This document shows, one piece after another, positions 16,361-27,893 of a stretch of DNA of 64,000 bases. Position 1 is the first letter of the stretch; every line of letters starts with the position of its first letter. Source of the DNA: Vibrio sp. SCSIO 43136 (lineage in GTDB: Bacteria > Pseudomonadota > Gammaproteobacteria > Enterobacterales > Vibrionaceae); NCBI RefSeq assembly GCF_023716565.1, contig NZ_CP071848.1, forward strand, positions 2,542,001-2,606,000, written 5' to 3'. The translations under genes were made by a program, and so were the position numbers. The notes under the pieces were generated by a model. That model ran no database searches and had not been told where the DNA came from. It saw only the letters and a program-made list of their open reading frames with translations.

Positions 16361-18958
16361 TTACGCCGGCTCTTGAAAAATCACCGTGTCCGCTTTTTTG
16401 GTGTACTCTTCCATTTTGTGGAAGTTCAAGTAGCGGTAAGTATCCGCAGCAGTCGCGTCGATCTGCTTAGCGTACTCTAGGTATTCTTCCTTAGTTGGAA
16501 TACGACCCAAAATTGCGCCAACAGAAGCAAGCTCTGCTGAAGATAGGTACACATTTGCACCTGTACCTAAACGGTTCGGGAAGTTACGTGTCGAAGTAGA
16601 CATAACCGTCGCCGCATCTGCAACGCGTGCTTGGTTACCCATACACAGTGAACAGCCCGGAGTTTCGATACGAACGCCAGCACGACCATAAATGCCGTAG
16701 TAGCCTTCCGCTGTTAACTGGTCACGGTCCATCTTCGTTGGTGGTGCAACCCATAGACGAGTATCTAGCTGACCATTGAACTTCTCTAGCAGTTTACCTG
16801 CAGCGCGGAAGTGACCAATGTTAGTCATACAAGAACCGATAAAGACTTCATCGATATTAGTGCCTTGTACGTCAGACAGTAGTCGAGCGTCATCTGGATC
16901 GTTTGGTGCACAAAGGATCGGCTGATCAATTTCTGCCAAATCGATTTCAATTACGTGAGCGTATTCTGCGTCTGAGTCCGCTTCCATTAGCTCAGGGTTC
17001 GCCAACCACTCTTCCATCGCCACGATACGACGTTCAATAGTGCGCTTATCTCCGTAACCTTCAGAAATCATCCACTTCAGCATGGTGATGTTCGAGTTCA
17101 GGTACTCTTCGATAGACTCTTGAGACAGTTTGACAGTACAACCAGCCGCTGAACGTTCTGCCGATGCATCTGAAAGCTCAAATGCCTGCTCAACCGTTAG
17201 GTGCTCAACACCTTCAATCTCTAGGATACGACCAGAGAATTCATTGATCTTACCTGCTTTTTCAACCGTCAATAGACCTTGCTGAATTGCGTAGTAAGGG
17301 ATGGCATGAACGAGGTCACGTAGTGTGATGCCTTCTTGCATCTCACCTTTAAAGCGAACCAAAATAGACTCAGGCATATCCAATGGCATCACGCCAGTTG
17401 CTGCGGCGAAGGCTACAAGACCTGAGCCTGCTGGGAATGAAATACCTAGTGGGAAACGCGTATGTGAGTCACCACCAGTACCCACGGTATCAGGCAGAAG
17501 CATACGGTTTAGCCATGAGTGAATAACACCGTCACCTGGACGCAGTGAAACACCCGCACGGTTCATGATGAAATCAGGCAATGTGTGGTGAGTATTCACA
17601 TCAACTGGTTTCGGGTAAGCCGAGGTATGACAGAAAGACTGCATCACAAGATCTGCTGAGAAGCCAAGGCATGCAAGGTCTTTTAGCTCATCACGTGTCA
17701 TCGGGCCCGTCGTATCTTGAGAACCGACTGTGGTCATTTTTGGCTCACAGTAAGTACCAGGGCGGATACCTTCAACGCCACACGCTTTACCTACCATCTT
17801 CTGGCCTAAGCTAAAGCCTTTACCTGTGTCTTCCACAGCTGTTGGACGACGGAATACTTCAGAAGGCTCAAGACCTAAAGACTGACGCGCTTTGTCGGTA
17901 AGACCACGGCCAATGATAAGCGGAATACGGCCACCAGCACGAACTTCATCAATCAGTACGTCAGTTTTTAAGGCAAATTCTGCCAATACATCGCCAGATT
18001 CGTGATTACATACTTGGCCTTTGTATGGGTAGACATCAATCACATCACCCATGTTCAACTTGCTTACATCCACTTCAATTGGTAGTGCGCCCGCATCTTC
18101 CATGGTGTTGAAGAAAATTGGTGCGATCTTACCACCAAGTACGTAACCGCCAGCGCGCTTGTTCGGTACATTAGGGATGTCATCACCCATAAACCAAAGC
18201 ACAGAGTTAGTTGCTGACTTACGAGAAGAACCCGTACCGACTACGTCACCCACGTAAACCAGTTGGTGGCCTTTTTCTTGTAGCGCTTCGATCTGCTTGA
18301 TCGGGCCAATAGTGCCCGCTTGATCTGGTTCAATACCTTCACGCTCATTTTTCAGCATCGCCAATGCGTGTACTGGAATATCTGGGCGAGACCAAGCATC
18401 AGGGGCTGGAGACAAGTCATCGGTGTTAGTTTCACCAGTCACTTTAAACACAGTCAGGGTGATTTTTTCCTGCAGCTCAGGTTTAGATAAGAACCATTCT
18501 GCGTCCGCCCAAGACTGAAGTACTTGTTTAGCGTGAGCGTTACCCGCTTTAGACTTTTCTTCTACATCGTAGAAAGCGTCAAACATCAATAGGGTATGCG
18601 ATAGGGCTTTAACCGCAAGTGGAGCAAGCTGCTCATCATCCAGCAGCTCAATCAAGGTTGCGATGTTGTAGCCACCTTGCATAGTGCCAAGCAGGGTTGC
18701 TGCTTTTTCTCGGCTCACTAGCGGAGATGAATCTTCGCCTTTAGCAATGGCAGCCAGAAAGCCTGCTTTTACATAAGCGGCTTCATCTACGCCAGGGGGA
18801 ATTCGGTTTTCTAACAGGTCTAGAAGAAATTCTTCTTCACCTTGTGGTGGGGCTTTCAAAAGCTCAACTAAGCCAGCTACTTGCTCGGCGTCTAGTGGTC
18901 TAGGAACCACTCCTTCAGCAGCACGCTCTTCGACGTGTTTACGATAGGCTTCAAGCAC
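16361..18958 (-). CDS. acnB: Bifunctional aconitate hydratase 2 / 2-methylisocitrate dehydratase
   Basis: 865 residues, full length for AcnB. It interconverts citrate and isocitrate in the TCA cycle. Domain order: N-terminal HEAT-like domain (about 1-160), swivel domain 4 (about 165-370, [16 protein letters not shown]), then the catalytic [4Fe-4S] domains. Cluster ligands lie in [16 protein letters not shown] and GCSLCMGNQ. The start codon is GTG (18958) after GAGAGGAA; the N-terminus [16 protein letters not shown] aligns with the E. coli protein. Confidence 0.97.
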   Translation of the reverse strand: MLEAYRKHVEERAAEGVVPRPLDAEQVAGLVELLKAPPQGEEEFLLDLLENRIPPGVDEAAYVKAGFLAAIAKGEDSSPLVSREKAATLLGTMQGGYNIATLIELLDDEQLAPLAVKALSHTLLMFDAFYDVEEKSKAGNAHAKQVLQSWADAEWFLSKPELQEKITLTVFKVTGETNTDDLSPAPDAWSRPDIPVHALAMLKNEREGIEPDQAGTIGPIKQIEALQEKGHQLVYVGDVVGTGSSRKSATNSVLWFMGDDIPNVPNKRAGGYVLGGKIAPIFFNTMEDAGALPIEVDVSKLNMGDVIDVYPYKGQVCNHESGDVLAEFALKTDVLIDEVRAGGRIPLIIGRGLTDKARQSLGLEPSEVFRRPTAVEDTGKGFSLGQKMVGKACGVEGIRPGTYCEPKMTTVGSQDTTGPMTRDELKDLACLGFSADLVMQSFCHTSAYPKPVDVNTHHTLPDFIMNRAGVSLRPGDGVIHSWLNRMLLPDTVGTGGDSHTRFPLGISFPAGSGLVAFAAATGVMPLDMPESILVRFKGEMQEGITLRDLVHAIPYYAIQQGLLTVEKAGKINEFSGRILEIEGVEHLTVEQAFELSDASAERSAAGCTVKLSQESIEEYLNSNITMLKWMISEGYGDKRTIERRIVAMEEWLANPELMEADSDAEYAHVIEIDLAEIDQPILCAPNDPDDARLLSDVQGTNIDEVFIGSCMTNIGHFRAAGKLLEKFNGQLDTRLWVAPPTKMDRDQLTAEGYYGIYGRAGVRIETPGCSLCMGNQARVADAATVMSTSTRNFPNRLGTGANVYLSSAELASVGAILGRIPTKEEYLEYAKQIDATAADTYRYLNFHKMEEYTKKADTVIFQEPA

Positions 18959-19268
18959 GATACATTCCTCTCATTGCGGTTTACTCCAGTGCAGAAGTAA
19001 ACATCCTTGGAAACTTGGCTTCCTTGCCGCTTTTCTTATCGCTATTTTTAATCAATGAAACAGCGGCACAGGGCCAAACGTGGGGTGGAGGATAGCAAAT
19101 TTAACCAATTTTTAAAATCCATCCATTTTGACCAACATAACAACTTCATACGAAAGTTGTCTGTTTTTTCTACTTTTCCATCACGTAAGCACAGCTTACA
19201 AGTGGAGTTAAATTTTCTAACAGACGCAGTAACTTACTTTTGGCAACCACTGTATTTTATAAACGGCG
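18959..19268. other. 310-bp non-coding gap upstream of acnB
   Basis: Holds the acnB leader and presumably its promoter. Two short dyads are visible: ACAACTT / AAGTTGT around 19140-19160 and GTAAGC / GCTTAC at 19185-19199. The first has a T-run only on the plus strand, where no gene needs it. I see no convincing -35/-10 pair, no reading frame and no RNA gene. The patatin gene lacks a clear terminator here. Confidence 0.4.
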
Positions 19269-21572
19269 CTAAAACTGAGTTCCAACGATCAGATAAACTG
19301 AGTTGTATTTAGATTCCGCCTGCCCCCAAGCTAACACAATCGGTCCGATTGGCGAGGCAACGCCTGCGAACAAAGAGCCTGCGGTATGCAGAGGTGCATC
19401 TTCCAAAGGTACGTCCCTCCCTGACCAAACTCCACCGTACTCCAGTGACGCACCAAGATACAGCGGTGAATTAAATAGACCGAAGTCATTGTCAAACCAG
19501 CGATAACGGTACACCACACTACCAAATAGTTTATTCTGACCAATCAAGCTGTTACGTGGGATACCTGATAAGTTTAGAAAACCACCCAAGCTACGCGGTT
19601 CAATTGGTAATGCAGAATCTTGGCTATTGACCACTTCATATTCCAACTGGCCCACTAGCGTATGTCGATTGAATGTCTCGGCAGTAAGAAGCTTAGTGAC
19701 GACCTCATGCACCAAGTTGGAACTCGCCTCAATTGGGTCCGAGTCTTTGATTTTGTCCTGACTAGCAAAATATTCAAGATTGAGTAAGGTGCCCTCGCTC
19801 GGAAAGCTCAAGTCATCCAGAGTATCGTAACGATAGCTTACCGATGGGCCGAAACGGGTGTAATCGGCATGGCCTAAACTCGGCAGTGAAGCAAACTCGA
19901 TACTACCGTCCACATATTTAACCCCCGCTCTAATCCGCTGCCATAGCGATGGATTGTATTCGATGGATGTCTCCGCTAGTAGTGTCAGATAGGTTGCAGG
20001 CAAATAGTTCTGACTAGCTTCTAAGTCCGATGACAACTCAAGTCCATTAGGCGTCAAAGGAAAGTTTCGTGCTGAGTTGCTATAAGAGACCAGCGTCGAT
20101 GAGAAAATGTTTTGCAATGGGAACACAGGTGTAAAAAATTCTGCCTCAATAAGCTTATCAGTCCCCATTTCCAAATTTAGCGCCAGCTCAGACCCCATAC
20201 TGTTGAGCGAGGTAAACGCCGTACTCATCCCTAAGGAGTACTGGCTCTGGGTTTGAAAATCATCTTCTAAAAAGAAGCGCAAATCGATAAAGTTTGGTCC
20301 CCACTCTTTTCCTTTGATATCGAGTACCAACACTGTCTCGTCTGCTTCTTTACGATAGCGATAAGAGATGCGCTCAAAACGGTCGACCGCATAAAGATCG
20401 TCAATTTTTTGCTCGATCTGCTTTTGCGTCAGTTTTTGTCCAGACTCAAGGTTGAGGTACTGCTGTACCAGCTCTGAGTCATAGGAAGAGTCATTATTAA
20501 ACTCGATACGACTGATCACTTCCTGATCACCATAAGTCAGCGTTCTTCGGCGAGCCTGCTTGTATTCAATATAGTCTTGGTACTGAGCGGCATTTACCCT
20601 AAATTTTTTCAACGAATTGGTGGCTTCCATGGCCGCTTGGTAGCCCAGTTCATATGCCTCCATCAATCGGTCAAACTCCGTGGTTTCCATATCGCCCACA
20701 TTTGGAGATAGCAAGACATCTTGAGATTGCAGTTTGTTCGCTTGGCGCTGGGTGCTGCGCTTAACCATGTAGTTGGAGAGTTGGTCACCCACAGTAAGGA
20801 AGGATTTGAGCTCTTGTTCCGACTTGTAATCAGTGCTGATATCGACGGCGATGATCATCTCAGCTCCCATTTGACGCGCTAGCTCAACAGGCATGTTGTT
20901 GGTCACACCACCATCAACTAACAACTTATCGCCAATTTTATAGGGCGGCAAAGCGCCAGGCACTGACATACTCGCCATCATCGCATCAGTGAGATAACCA
21001 TCATGCAGCACCACAGGTTGAAGCTCTACAATGTCAGTTGCGACGGCGCGGTAACGTACTGCAAGATCATCAAACGACTCAATCGGCGTTAGGTTGCCCG
21101 TCATATCACGGATCAGGCGCAACATATTCTGACCTTGTACCACCCCTTTTGGCGCAGTGAACTCGAAATCTCGAAAGCCAATGTCAGCATTAATTTGATA
21201 GCGGTCGCTGTAGATTTTATCGCGTACACTGCGCTCACTACGATCCACGCGATCACGGTAGCCACTGTTCCAGTCGGAGGTTTCAAACAGTACTTCAATT
21301 TCATCAGCAGACAGACCTGTAGCATACAGACCGCCGACAAACGCCCCCATACTGGTGCCAGTGATAATATCTACAGGGATTTGCATCTCTTCTAACGCTT
21401 TAAGCACGCCAACGTGCGCTGCCCCTTTGGCACCGCCGCCTGCAAATACCACCCCTATCACAGGTCGGTCTGTTGGAAGGTTATCTGGCTTTACTATCTC
21501 TGTTTGGGCCAAAACCAGACTAGGCAACAGCAGCAAGCAGCACACTGCATGGCAAATAAAACGCTTTGTCAT
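19269..21572 (-). CDS. Patatin-like phospholipase with POTRA and Omp85-type beta-barrel
   Basis: 767 residues from the second ATG, which has AAGGA at good spacing; the ATG 9 bp upstream abuts the site. A signal peptide (MTKRFICHAVCCLLLLPSLVLA) targets it to the envelope. The patatin domain covers about residues 35-240: oxyanion loop GGGAKGAAH, nucleophile serine in GTSMG, aspartate in DGGVTNN. A POTRA-like segment follows (about 335-410), then a C-terminal barrel ending in an aromatic (VGTQF). This architecture matches PlpD-type type V secretion proteins, in which the barrel anchors or exports the lipase. The lipid substrate is unknown. Confidence 0.88.
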   Translation of the reverse strand: MTKRFICHAVCCLLLLPSLVLAQTEIVKPDNLPTDRPVIGVVFAGGGAKGAAHVGVLKALEEMQIPVDIITGTSMGAFVGGLYATGLSADEIEVLFETSDWNSGYRDRVDRSERSVRDKIYSDRYQINADIGFRDFEFTAPKGVVQGQNMLRLIRDMTGNLTPIESFDDLAVRYRAVATDIVELQPVVLHDGYLTDAMMASMSVPGALPPYKIGDKLLVDGGVTNNMPVELARQMGAEMIIAVDISTDYKSEQELKSFLTVGDQLSNYMVKRSTQRQANKLQSQDVLLSPNVGDMETTEFDRLMEAYELGYQAAMEATNSLKKFRVNAAQYQDYIEYKQARRRTLTYGDQEVISRIEFNNDSSYDSELVQQYLNLESGQKLTQKQIEQKIDDLYAVDRFERISYRYRKEADETVLVLDIKGKEWGPNFIDLRFFLEDDFQTQSQYSLGMSTAFTSLNSMGSELALNLEMGTDKLIEAEFFTPVFPLQNIFSSTLVSYSNSARNFPLTPNGLELSSDLEASQNYLPATYLTLLAETSIEYNPSLWQRIRAGVKYVDGSIEFASLPSLGHADYTRFGPSVSYRYDTLDDLSFPSEGTLLNLEYFASQDKIKDSDPIEASSNLVHEVVTKLLTAETFNRHTLVGQLEYEVVNSQDSALPIEPRSLGGFLNLSGIPRNSLIGQNKLFGSVVYRYRWFDNDFGLFNSPLYLGASLEYGGVWSGRDVPLEDAPLHTAGSLFAGVASPIGPIVLAWGQAESKYNSVYLIVGTQF

Positions 21573-21641
21573 CGAAGACATCCTTTATCCTTAGTCTGGT
21601 TTTGCATTGGTTAACTATTTACTTTTTAACATGTTAGCGCT

Positions 21642-24020
21642 TTACCACTCCAGTAGATTTTTCAGCCAGCCCATAGGACCACTTTCACATGCTTGCTTGA
21701 TTTGCCCATTGGTGTCCCACAAAGGCAACCGATAATCGGCTCGGCAATCCACTTTGAGTGCGGCGCTGCCCTGCTTGGTAAAACCTAACGTGGCAACTTG
21801 CTGTGGCCAAGGCAGAATGAGTTTTTCTGGCGGTCTTTGACTTAGATACTGATGGTAGATGCGCAGAGCGCCGCTCGCCCCGGTTAGCTTAGTTGGCTTA
21901 TTGTCATCTCGCCCAACCCAAATCGTTACCACTTCACGTCCATCAACGCCAACAAACCAACTGTCTCGAAGATCATTTGAGGTCCCCGTCTTTCCAGCTA
22001 AAGCGGCGGATGAAAAACGGCTTTGTAAGAAGCGGCCTGTGCCCTCGCTGACAGCCTTTTTCATCGCATAAGTGGTCAGCCATGCCGCTTGCTCTGGCAC
22101 ACGTTTTGACACTCGAGGAATCGAGCGGTAGATACTCTCACCTTGCGCCGTTTGTACGCTGCGAAGAGCACTCAATGGCGCAATCTTTCCTGAATTGGTT
22201 AAGGTCTGATACATCTGAGCCACTTGATATGGCGTTAATGAAAATGCCCCTAAGAACATTGACGGAACTGGGCGAATTTCGTTGCGATCTACTCCTAGTT
22301 TTTCAAATGTATCCACCACTTGAGGAATGCCCATCTTAAGGCCCAAGCGAACCGTTGGCACGTTTAGCGAACGCGACAGTGCATAGTACAATGAGACATC
22401 ACCACGAAACTTACGATCATAGTTTTTGGGTGCCCATACACTGCCCTTGCTGCCTTTTAACGTCAGCGGGTTGTCACTTAATGTGGTAGCCAATGAATAC
22501 TCATCGGGATGGCTTAACGCCGTCAGATATACCGCAGGCTTTGCCAGAGATCCTATCGGTCGGCTGGCATTAAGCGCTCGGTTGAATCCATCGTAGCCAG
22601 TACGCTTGCCACCAATCATCGCTCGGATCTCTCCACTGCGACGGTCCACGGCGACTGCCGCCGCCTCAAGCCCTTTTCCTGCACTTAGCTCCAGTTTGGG
22701 CACTCGCTCGCGGATCGCTTTTTCCAGCTCAAATTGAGACACGGGATCAAGCGAGGTAAACACTTTTAAGCCCAAGTTAAGCTGAAATCGGTCTCCAAGT
22801 TGCTGTTTAAGCTCGCGAGTTAGCTGCTGAAAATACGCAGGTTGGCGTGAAGCGATCTTAGGATTATCCTGAATATCCAGCGGGCGATTCGCCGCCATGG
22901 CAAATTCATCAGAGGTCAGAATGTCTTGCTGCATCATCAAACGCAGCACCAAATCTCGACGAGTTTTGGCCCGCTCAGGGTGCCTGATTGGGTTGTAGTA
23001 AGATGGCCCTTTTACCATGCCCACCAACAAAGCAATTTGGTCTATTCTTAGCTCTTGGATCGGCTGTCCAAAGTAGAGCCTTGCGGCCAGTCCAAAGCCG
23101 TGAATGGCCTCTCCGCCACTTTGCCCCAAATAGACTTCATTGAGGTAGGCTTCGAGAATTTGGTCTTTGCTGTAGCGGCGATCCAAAATCAACGCAATAT
23201 AGGCTTCTCGCACCTTGCGCCAAATGGTGCGCTCTCGAGATAAAAAGATGTTTTTAGCCAACTGCTGAGTCAGTGTCGAGCCACCTTGCACGGTACGCCC
23301 AGCCTTAATGTTAGCCGCCAGTGCGCGTAAAATAGCAAACGGGGAAACGCCTTCGTGCTGATAAAAGTCCCTGTCTTCGGTGACTAACAGGGCATCAACC
23401 AAGACCTCGGGAAATTGGTCTCGGCGCAGGAATAGTCGCTGCTCATCACTGTTTTTCTCAAGCATCCCTAGCATTTTGGGGTCGATTCGCAAATAGCCCA
23501 TATCACGCTCGGTGGCGAGCGACTCAATGCGAGATAGTCCTTCGCTATTAAAGTGAAGCATCACGTGGCGAGAAGGCTCTGGGCCATCTTCAAAGTCGAA
23601 CTCACGACGAATCAGCTCGATCTTAGTCGCGGAAGATGAATATTCCCCAGGGTAACGAGGCTGACGCACTTTGCGGTAATTGAGTACATCCAGCTCTTGA
23701 ATGAGCTGCGCATGACGCACCGGGCTCCCCGGGGACAAGGTTAATACTCGGCCATAAACCACGGTCGGCAGTTCAAACAGTTGCCCTTCAAATTTTTGTC
23801 GAACCACGCTATCAAGATAAATGCCGACAAACACCAAGATCGCTAGCAGTGCTAAAGCTGATTTCCAGCTAAAGCTCCAAATGCGTTTTATCCAACTCGG
23901 TTTGACGACCTTTTTACGTCGAGTGGTCTTTTTTCGAGCCGAAGTTTTACTAGCAGTCGTCTTTTTTTTGGTAGCTGGCGCTCGTTTCTTTGGCGCTGGG
24001 CTCTTTTTATTACTGGTCAT
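21642..24020 (-). CDS. mrcB: Penicillin-binding protein 1B
   Basis: 792-residue bifunctional class A PBP. It has a Lys/Arg/Thr-rich cytoplasmic tail (1-45), one transmembrane helix (about 50-70), a UB2H domain, and a GT51 glycosyltransferase domain (EDRDFYQHEGVS, GGSTLTQQLAKN). The transpeptidase motifs are SRPIGSLAKP (SxxK serine), SRSLN (SxN) and KTGTSND. It polymerises and cross-links peptidoglycan and depends on an outer-membrane LpoB-type activator through UB2H. The start overlaps the hrpB stop by 4 bp. Confidence 0.96.
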   Translation of the reverse strand: MTSNKKSPAPKKRAPATKKKTTASKTSARKKTTRRKKVVKPSWIKRIWSFSWKSALALLAILVFVGIYLDSVVRQKFEGQLFELPTVVYGRVLTLSPGSPVRHAQLIQELDVLNYRKVRQPRYPGEYSSSATKIELIRREFDFEDGPEPSRHVMLHFNSEGLSRIESLATERDMGYLRIDPKMLGMLEKNSDEQRLFLRRDQFPEVLVDALLVTEDRDFYQHEGVSPFAILRALAANIKAGRTVQGGSTLTQQLAKNIFLSRERTIWRKVREAYIALILDRRYSKDQILEAYLNEVYLGQSGGEAIHGFGLAARLYFGQPIQELRIDQIALLVGMVKGPSYYNPIRHPERAKTRRDLVLRLMMQQDILTSDEFAMAANRPLDIQDNPKIASRQPAYFQQLTRELKQQLGDRFQLNLGLKVFTSLDPVSQFELEKAIRERVPKLELSAGKGLEAAAVAVDRRSGEIRAMIGGKRTGYDGFNRALNASRPIGSLAKPAVYLTALSHPDEYSLATTLSDNPLTLKGSKGSVWAPKNYDRKFRGDVSLYYALSRSLNVPTVRLGLKMGIPQVVDTFEKLGVDRNEIRPVPSMFLGAFSLTPYQVAQMYQTLTNSGKIAPLSALRSVQTAQGESIYRSIPRVSKRVPEQAAWLTTYAMKKAVSEGTGRFLQSRFSSAALAGKTGTSNDLRDSWFVGVDGREVVTIWVGRDDNKPTKLTGASGALRIYHQYLSQRPPEKLILPWPQQVATLGFTKQGSAALKVDCRADYRLPLWDTNGQIKQACESGPMGWLKNLLEW

Positions 24021-26458
24021 GAATTCAACTGTCGTTTGGTTTTGGTGGTCGCTACATGATTGGCCGGATCATCAGGCCATACGTGTTTAGGGTAGCGCCC
24101 TTTCATCTCTTTTTTGACTTCTAGATAAGCACCTTGCCAAAAACCAGCCAAGTCTGCAGTAATTTGCAACGGCCTTTGCGCAGGTGATAACAATTCCAAG
24201 GTCACTTTTTGTCGGCCTAAAGCCACACTTGGCGACTCTTTCTCACCAAATACTTCCTGCATCCTCACGGAGATGCTTGGCGCTTGGCCGGGCGTATACA
24301 CAATCGGTTTCTTACTGCCCGTTGGTAGGGTGTAATGGGTCGGTAGCCAACCATCAATCTCTTGGTTTAGCGGCCAACCAAGGTAGGCATCTAGCGCCTG
24401 CTTGAGATCGACTTTGGCCAAATCTTTGCTCGATTGAGCATTATGGATAAAAGGAGCAAGCCAAGAATCTAGATTATCTACTAGCCCTTGAAGACTAAAA
24501 TCTGGCCACTCGTGTTCAGGCAGCCATTCGATGGCGCAACGAACCCTCGCCAGCCACGCTTCACTGCTCGTATTCCAGTTGAGTATTTTTAGCTGGTGTT
24601 TGGCAACGTAATCAAGCAAAGCTTGCGTGGTTTGCTCTTGAGAAGGAGATGGCATCGCTTCTCGACTTAGGATTAATTGGCCTATCTGCTGGCGACGCTC
24701 AGCCGTCAGGCGCCCTCGCCCTTCATCCCATTCGACGCAGTCATGGGAACGTATTAGCGCTTTAGGCAGCTCTGCGATAGCACACCCAAGTTGAATTTGG
24801 CTCGATTGCGACTGAAAACGCATCAAATCCAGAGCCACCAAATAATCGTGCCCCGCCAAAGGAGACAGCTCATCAGTACACGCACCATGACCATTGGCTA
24901 ATAAATAGTTATCACTATTCTTTCGCCTCTGAGCCACCCTATCTGGGTAACCTAAACAGGCCACTTCCCCAATTGCAGCTAAGTTTATCTTTGCTAATGA
25001 AAAAGTACTGCTCAGTTTAGTGGCTAACTGCTGACAGCGTTTTTGTATTGCCGCTTGCATGCGGTGCTCGCCCTGTTTAAAACGAGCGGCGCTCATCGCC
25101 AAATCTGATTGACCCTTTTCAGGTTCTTCAATTAAGGCAACGGTGGCGATAGCGGTGCAGAGCAGCTTAGGTTCAACACTCAATAACATACTCACTTGAC
25201 GAGGCGGTAAGCCCAGTGATTGAGAGCGCTGGGCAAGCTCGGTTAGTTTTCCCTTGGCATCGGTCAATCCAAGCTGGCTGAGTAAATCTTTGGCTTGATT
25301 GATCAGCGCCTTAGGTGGGGTATCCAGCCAGCAAAGCTCACCAGCGTCAGCACAGCCCCAATAAAGGAGCTCCAGCCACAAGGATGATAAATCACTGCGC
25401 AAGATCTCCGGTTGCGGCACAGCAGGTTGCTGGTTAAGTTGAGATTCAGAATAGAGTCGAACACAAATACCCTCTTCTAAACGTCCCGCACGACCACGGC
25501 GCTGCTCCGCCGAAGACTGAGCGATAAATACTTGTTCTAACTTAGTAATACCAACTTTGGGTTGGAATCGAGCGATGCGTTCAAGCCCAGAATCCACCAC
25601 CATGCGAATGCCGTCGATAGTCAAGGATGTTTCGGCAATATTGGTTGCTAGTACAACTTTGCGCCGCCCTTTAGGCGCTGGTGCAATAGCACTTTGCTGC
25701 TGGGCTTGGTTAAGCTGACCGTACAATGGGCAGATATCTACGTCAGAGGCCACACGGCTTTCTAAATTGGCTGCGACCGCTTTGATGCTCGCGACACCGG
25801 GCAAAAATGCCAACAAGGAACCGGATTCACTCTCTAGCAACGCATTGATCTGCTTAGTCATTGCGGCAATCAAGTTTTCATTGGTCTTAAGTGCGGCATA
25901 ACGAGTCTCCACGGGATACTGGCGACCTTGCGACTCAATAAAGCACGCCTCAGGTAATAGGGTTTGCAAAGCTTGCTGATCGAGTGTGGCCGACATGACC
26001 AATATCTTAAGATCATCACGAAGCGCCATTTGCACTTCAAGTGCTAGCGCTAGAGAAGTGTCGGCATGCAGACTGCGCTCATGAAATTCATCAAAGATCA
26101 CCAGCCCCACACCATTCAGCTCAGGGTCATTTTGCAACAGGCGAGTCATAACCCCTTCGGTGACGATTTCAAGCTGAGTCTGGGCACTGACTTTTGATTC
26201 TCCACGAATGCGATAACCCACTCGCTGCCCCAATGGCTCACCTAGCTGTTTCGCCAAATAGCGGGCGATATTACGCGCCGCCAAACGCCGGGGCTCAAGC
26301 ATAATGATTTTGCCTTCGACTGCGTTTTGTTCGATCAAAGTCAAAGGTAACTGGGTCGACTTACCCGCACCTGGTGCCGCCTTGACGATCAGTTGTTGAT
26401 GACTTTGAAGCTGCTGGAGCAATTGCGGCAGCACAGATTGGATCGGCAGTTGTGACAA
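24017..26458 (-). CDS. hrpB: ATP-dependent RNA helicase HrpB
   Basis: 813-residue DEAH-box helicase. Walker A is APGAGKST (about residue 28), the DEAH motif reads DEFHERS, motif III is SAT, motif VI is QRRGRAGR, followed by HA2 and a C-terminal HrpB domain with ..[12 protein letters not shown]. Its cellular role is poorly defined in the family; RNA metabolism is assumed. hrpB-mrcB order is conserved in gammaproteobacteria. Confidence 0.94.
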   Translation of the reverse strand: MSQLPIQSVLPQLLQQLQSHQQLIVKAAPGAGKSTQLPLTLIEQNAVEGKIIMLEPRRLAARNIARYLAKQLGEPLGQRVGYRIRGESKVSAQTQLEIVTEGVMTRLLQNDPELNGVGLVIFDEFHERSLHADTSLALALEVQMALRDDLKILVMSATLDQQALQTLLPEACFIESQGRQYPVETRYAALKTNENLIAAMTKQINALLESESGSLLAFLPGVASIKAVAANLESRVASDVDICPLYGQLNQAQQQSAIAPAPKGRRKVVLATNIAETSLTIDGIRMVVDSGLERIARFQPKVGITKLEQVFIAQSSAEQRRGRAGRLEEGICVRLYSESQLNQQPAVPQPEILRSDLSSLWLELLYWGCADAGELCWLDTPPKALINQAKDLLSQLGLTDAKGKLTELAQRSQSLGLPPRQVSMLLSVEPKLLCTAIATVALIEEPEKGQSDLAMSAARFKQGEHRMQAAIQKRCQQLATKLSSTFSLAKINLAAIGEVACLGYPDRVAQRRKNSDNYLLANGHGACTDELSPLAGHDYLVALDLMRFQSQSSQIQLGCAIAELPKALIRSHDCVEWDEGRGRLTAERRQQIGQLILSREAMPSPSQEQTTQALLDYVAKHQLKILNWNTSSEAWLARVRCAIEWLPEHEWPDFSLQGLVDNLDSWLAPFIHNAQSSKDLAKVDLKQALDAYLGWPLNQEIDGWLPTHYTLPTGSKKPIVYTPGQAPSISVRMQEVFGEKESPSVALGRQKVTLELLSPAQRPLQITADLAGFWQGAYLEVKKEMKGRYPKHVWPDDPANHVATTKTKRQLNS

Positions 26459-26514
26459 GACAAAATCCCTATGATTTAATGTGGCGCACCATTGTACATA
26501 AAAACAGTAATAAA

Positions 26515-27246
26515 ATGCACTTTCAGCCTCAACTCGAATCCGCCAAACTCATAAAACGTTACAAACGTTTTCTTGCTGATATTGAACTGCCAGATGGCTC
26601 TATACGTACTATCCACTGTGCCAACACTGGAGCGATGACAGGTTGCGCTGAACCAGGAGATACGGTGTGGTTTTCGACCTCCGATAACCCCAAACGTAAA
26701 TACCCAAACAGCTGGGAGCTTACCCAAACCCAAAAAGGTGATCTGATTTGTGTGAACACCGCTCGCGCTAACGCACTCGCAATTGAGGCAATCAAAAATG
26801 ACGCTATTGGAGAGCTTCGTGGGTACGAACACTGCCGAAGTGAGGTGCGTTACGGCAGCGAAAATAGTCGCATCGATATTTTGCTAGAAAATGATAACCA
26901 AGGAAGTGATAAATCCCTCTGCTATATTGAAGTTAAGAGCGTCACACTACTGAGGGAGCAAGGACGTGGTTATTTTCCAGACGCTGTGACCACCCGCGGA
27001 CAAAAACATCTGCGTGAGCTCACGGAAATGGCGAGAAATGGTCACAGAGCGGTACTTTTTTTTGCAGTATTGCACTCAGGGATTGAAAACGTGTCTGCCG
27101 CACACTATATAGATGCCAACTATTCACAATTACTTTTAGAAGCAAAAGAAAATGGCGTAGAGGTCATATGCTACAAAGCGGAAATGACTCCTCGCACAAT
27201 GCATCTTTCTCAGAAAATTGATTTCATTAGTGAATATGAAAAATGA
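26515..27246 (+). CDS. sfsA: DNA/RNA nuclease SfsA family protein
   Basis: 243 residues. I place the start at ATG 26515 because family members begin [15 protein letters not shown]; the longer frame from 26452 would overlap the divergent hrpB start. Motifs [22 protein letters not shown] and [16 protein letters not shown] fit the PD-(D/E)xK-like SfsA fold. Old annotations call it a sugar fermentation stimulation protein. The ribosome site is weak. It reads away from hrpB and toward dksA. Confidence 0.92.
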   Translation: MHFQPQLESAKLIKRYKRFLADIELPDGSIRTIHCANTGAMTGCAEPGDTVWFSTSDNPKRKYPNSWELTQTQKGDLICVNTARANALAIEAIKNDAIGELRGYEHCRSEVRYGSENSRIDILLENDNQGSDKSLCYIEVKSVTLLREQGRGYFPDAVTTRGQKHLRELTEMARNGHRAVLFFAVLHSGIENVSAAHYIDANYSQLLLEAKENGVEVICYKAEMTPRTMHLSQKIDFISEYEK

Positions 27247-27382
27247 TGCAATGTTCACAATGGCGTGCTCATGACACCATGAGTGATTGCCACCGGCTTT
27301 TCTTTCTGCTATAGATACCCGCCTTATTAGTCTGTGTAGCAGTTTCGTATCGCAGTCAGTAGGTGTAAGTAGGAGATGCTGT

Positions 27383-27832
27383 ATGCCAGAGAGCAACAAA
27401 AGAAAAACGCTAGGCATCCTAGCTATTGCAGGCGTTGAGCCTTATAAGGAAAAAGCTGGTGAAGAGTACATGTCACCAGAGCAATTGGCTCACTTTACAA
27501 AGATTCTAGAAGCTTGGCGCAACCAGCTCAGGGAAGAAGTTGACCGTACCGTTCACCACATGCAGGATGAAGCGGCGAATTTCCCAGATCCTGTTGACCG
27601 TGCTTCTCAAGAAGAAGAGTTCAGCTTAGAACTGCGTAACCGTGACCGTGAGCGTCGTTTGATCAAAAAGATCGAAAAGACGCTAAACAAGATTGAAGAA
27701 GATGAGTTCGGTTTCTGTGACTCTTGCGGTATCGAAATCGGTATCCGTCGTCTAGAAGCTCGTCCAACAGCCGACCTATGTATCGACTGTAAAACTCTTG
27801 CTGAAATGAAAGAGAAACAAATGCAAGGTTAA
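27383..27832 (+). CDS. dksA: RNA polymerase-binding transcription factor DksA
   Basis: 149 residues. It binds the RNAP secondary channel and with ppGpp drives the stringent response. The coiled-coil tip carries Asp69 and Asp72 (FPDPVDRA), and the zinc finger is Cys112, Cys115, Cys133, Cys136 (CDSC...CIDC). The start is ATG 27383 after AGGAG; the frame is open 96 bp further upstream but the extra part is not conserved in type. A terminator separates it from gluQ. Confidence 0.97.
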   Translation: MPESNKRKTLGILAIAGVEPYKEKAGEEYMSPEQLAHFTKILEAWRNQLREEVDRTVHHMQDEAANFPDPVDRASQEEEFSLELRNRDRERRLIKKIEKTLNKIEEDEFGFCDSCGIEIGIRRLEARPTADLCIDCKTLAEMKEKQMQG

Positions 27833-27860
27833 TCAACCTGCTTGTTTTGAGTAAATTAGA

Positions 27861-27882
27861 AGGGAGCTTAGGCTCCCTTTTT
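27861..27882 (+). terminator. dksA terminator / gluQ attenuator
   Basis: Stem AGGGAGC / GCTCCCT, loop TTAG, then TTTTT. It ends only about 11 bp before the gluQ start, so gluQ expression depends on readthrough. The same arrangement is reported to limit gluQ in enteric bacteria. Confidence 0.9.
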
Positions 27883-27893
27883 ATTGGATGCTT

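Noticed and set aside
19141..19172. ACAACTT/AAGTTGT hairpin with T-run as a plus-strand terminator or sRNA end
   Set aside because: No plus-strand gene or recognisable promoter upstream; loop and stem are weak.
26452..26514. Longer sfsA start overlapping hrpB
   Set aside because: The extension has no family similarity and would overlap the divergent hrpB start; ATG 26515 fits the family.
27287..27382. 32-residue N-terminal extension of dksA
   Set aside because: DksA proteins begin at the MPES-type N-terminus, and AGGAG lies just before ATG 27383.
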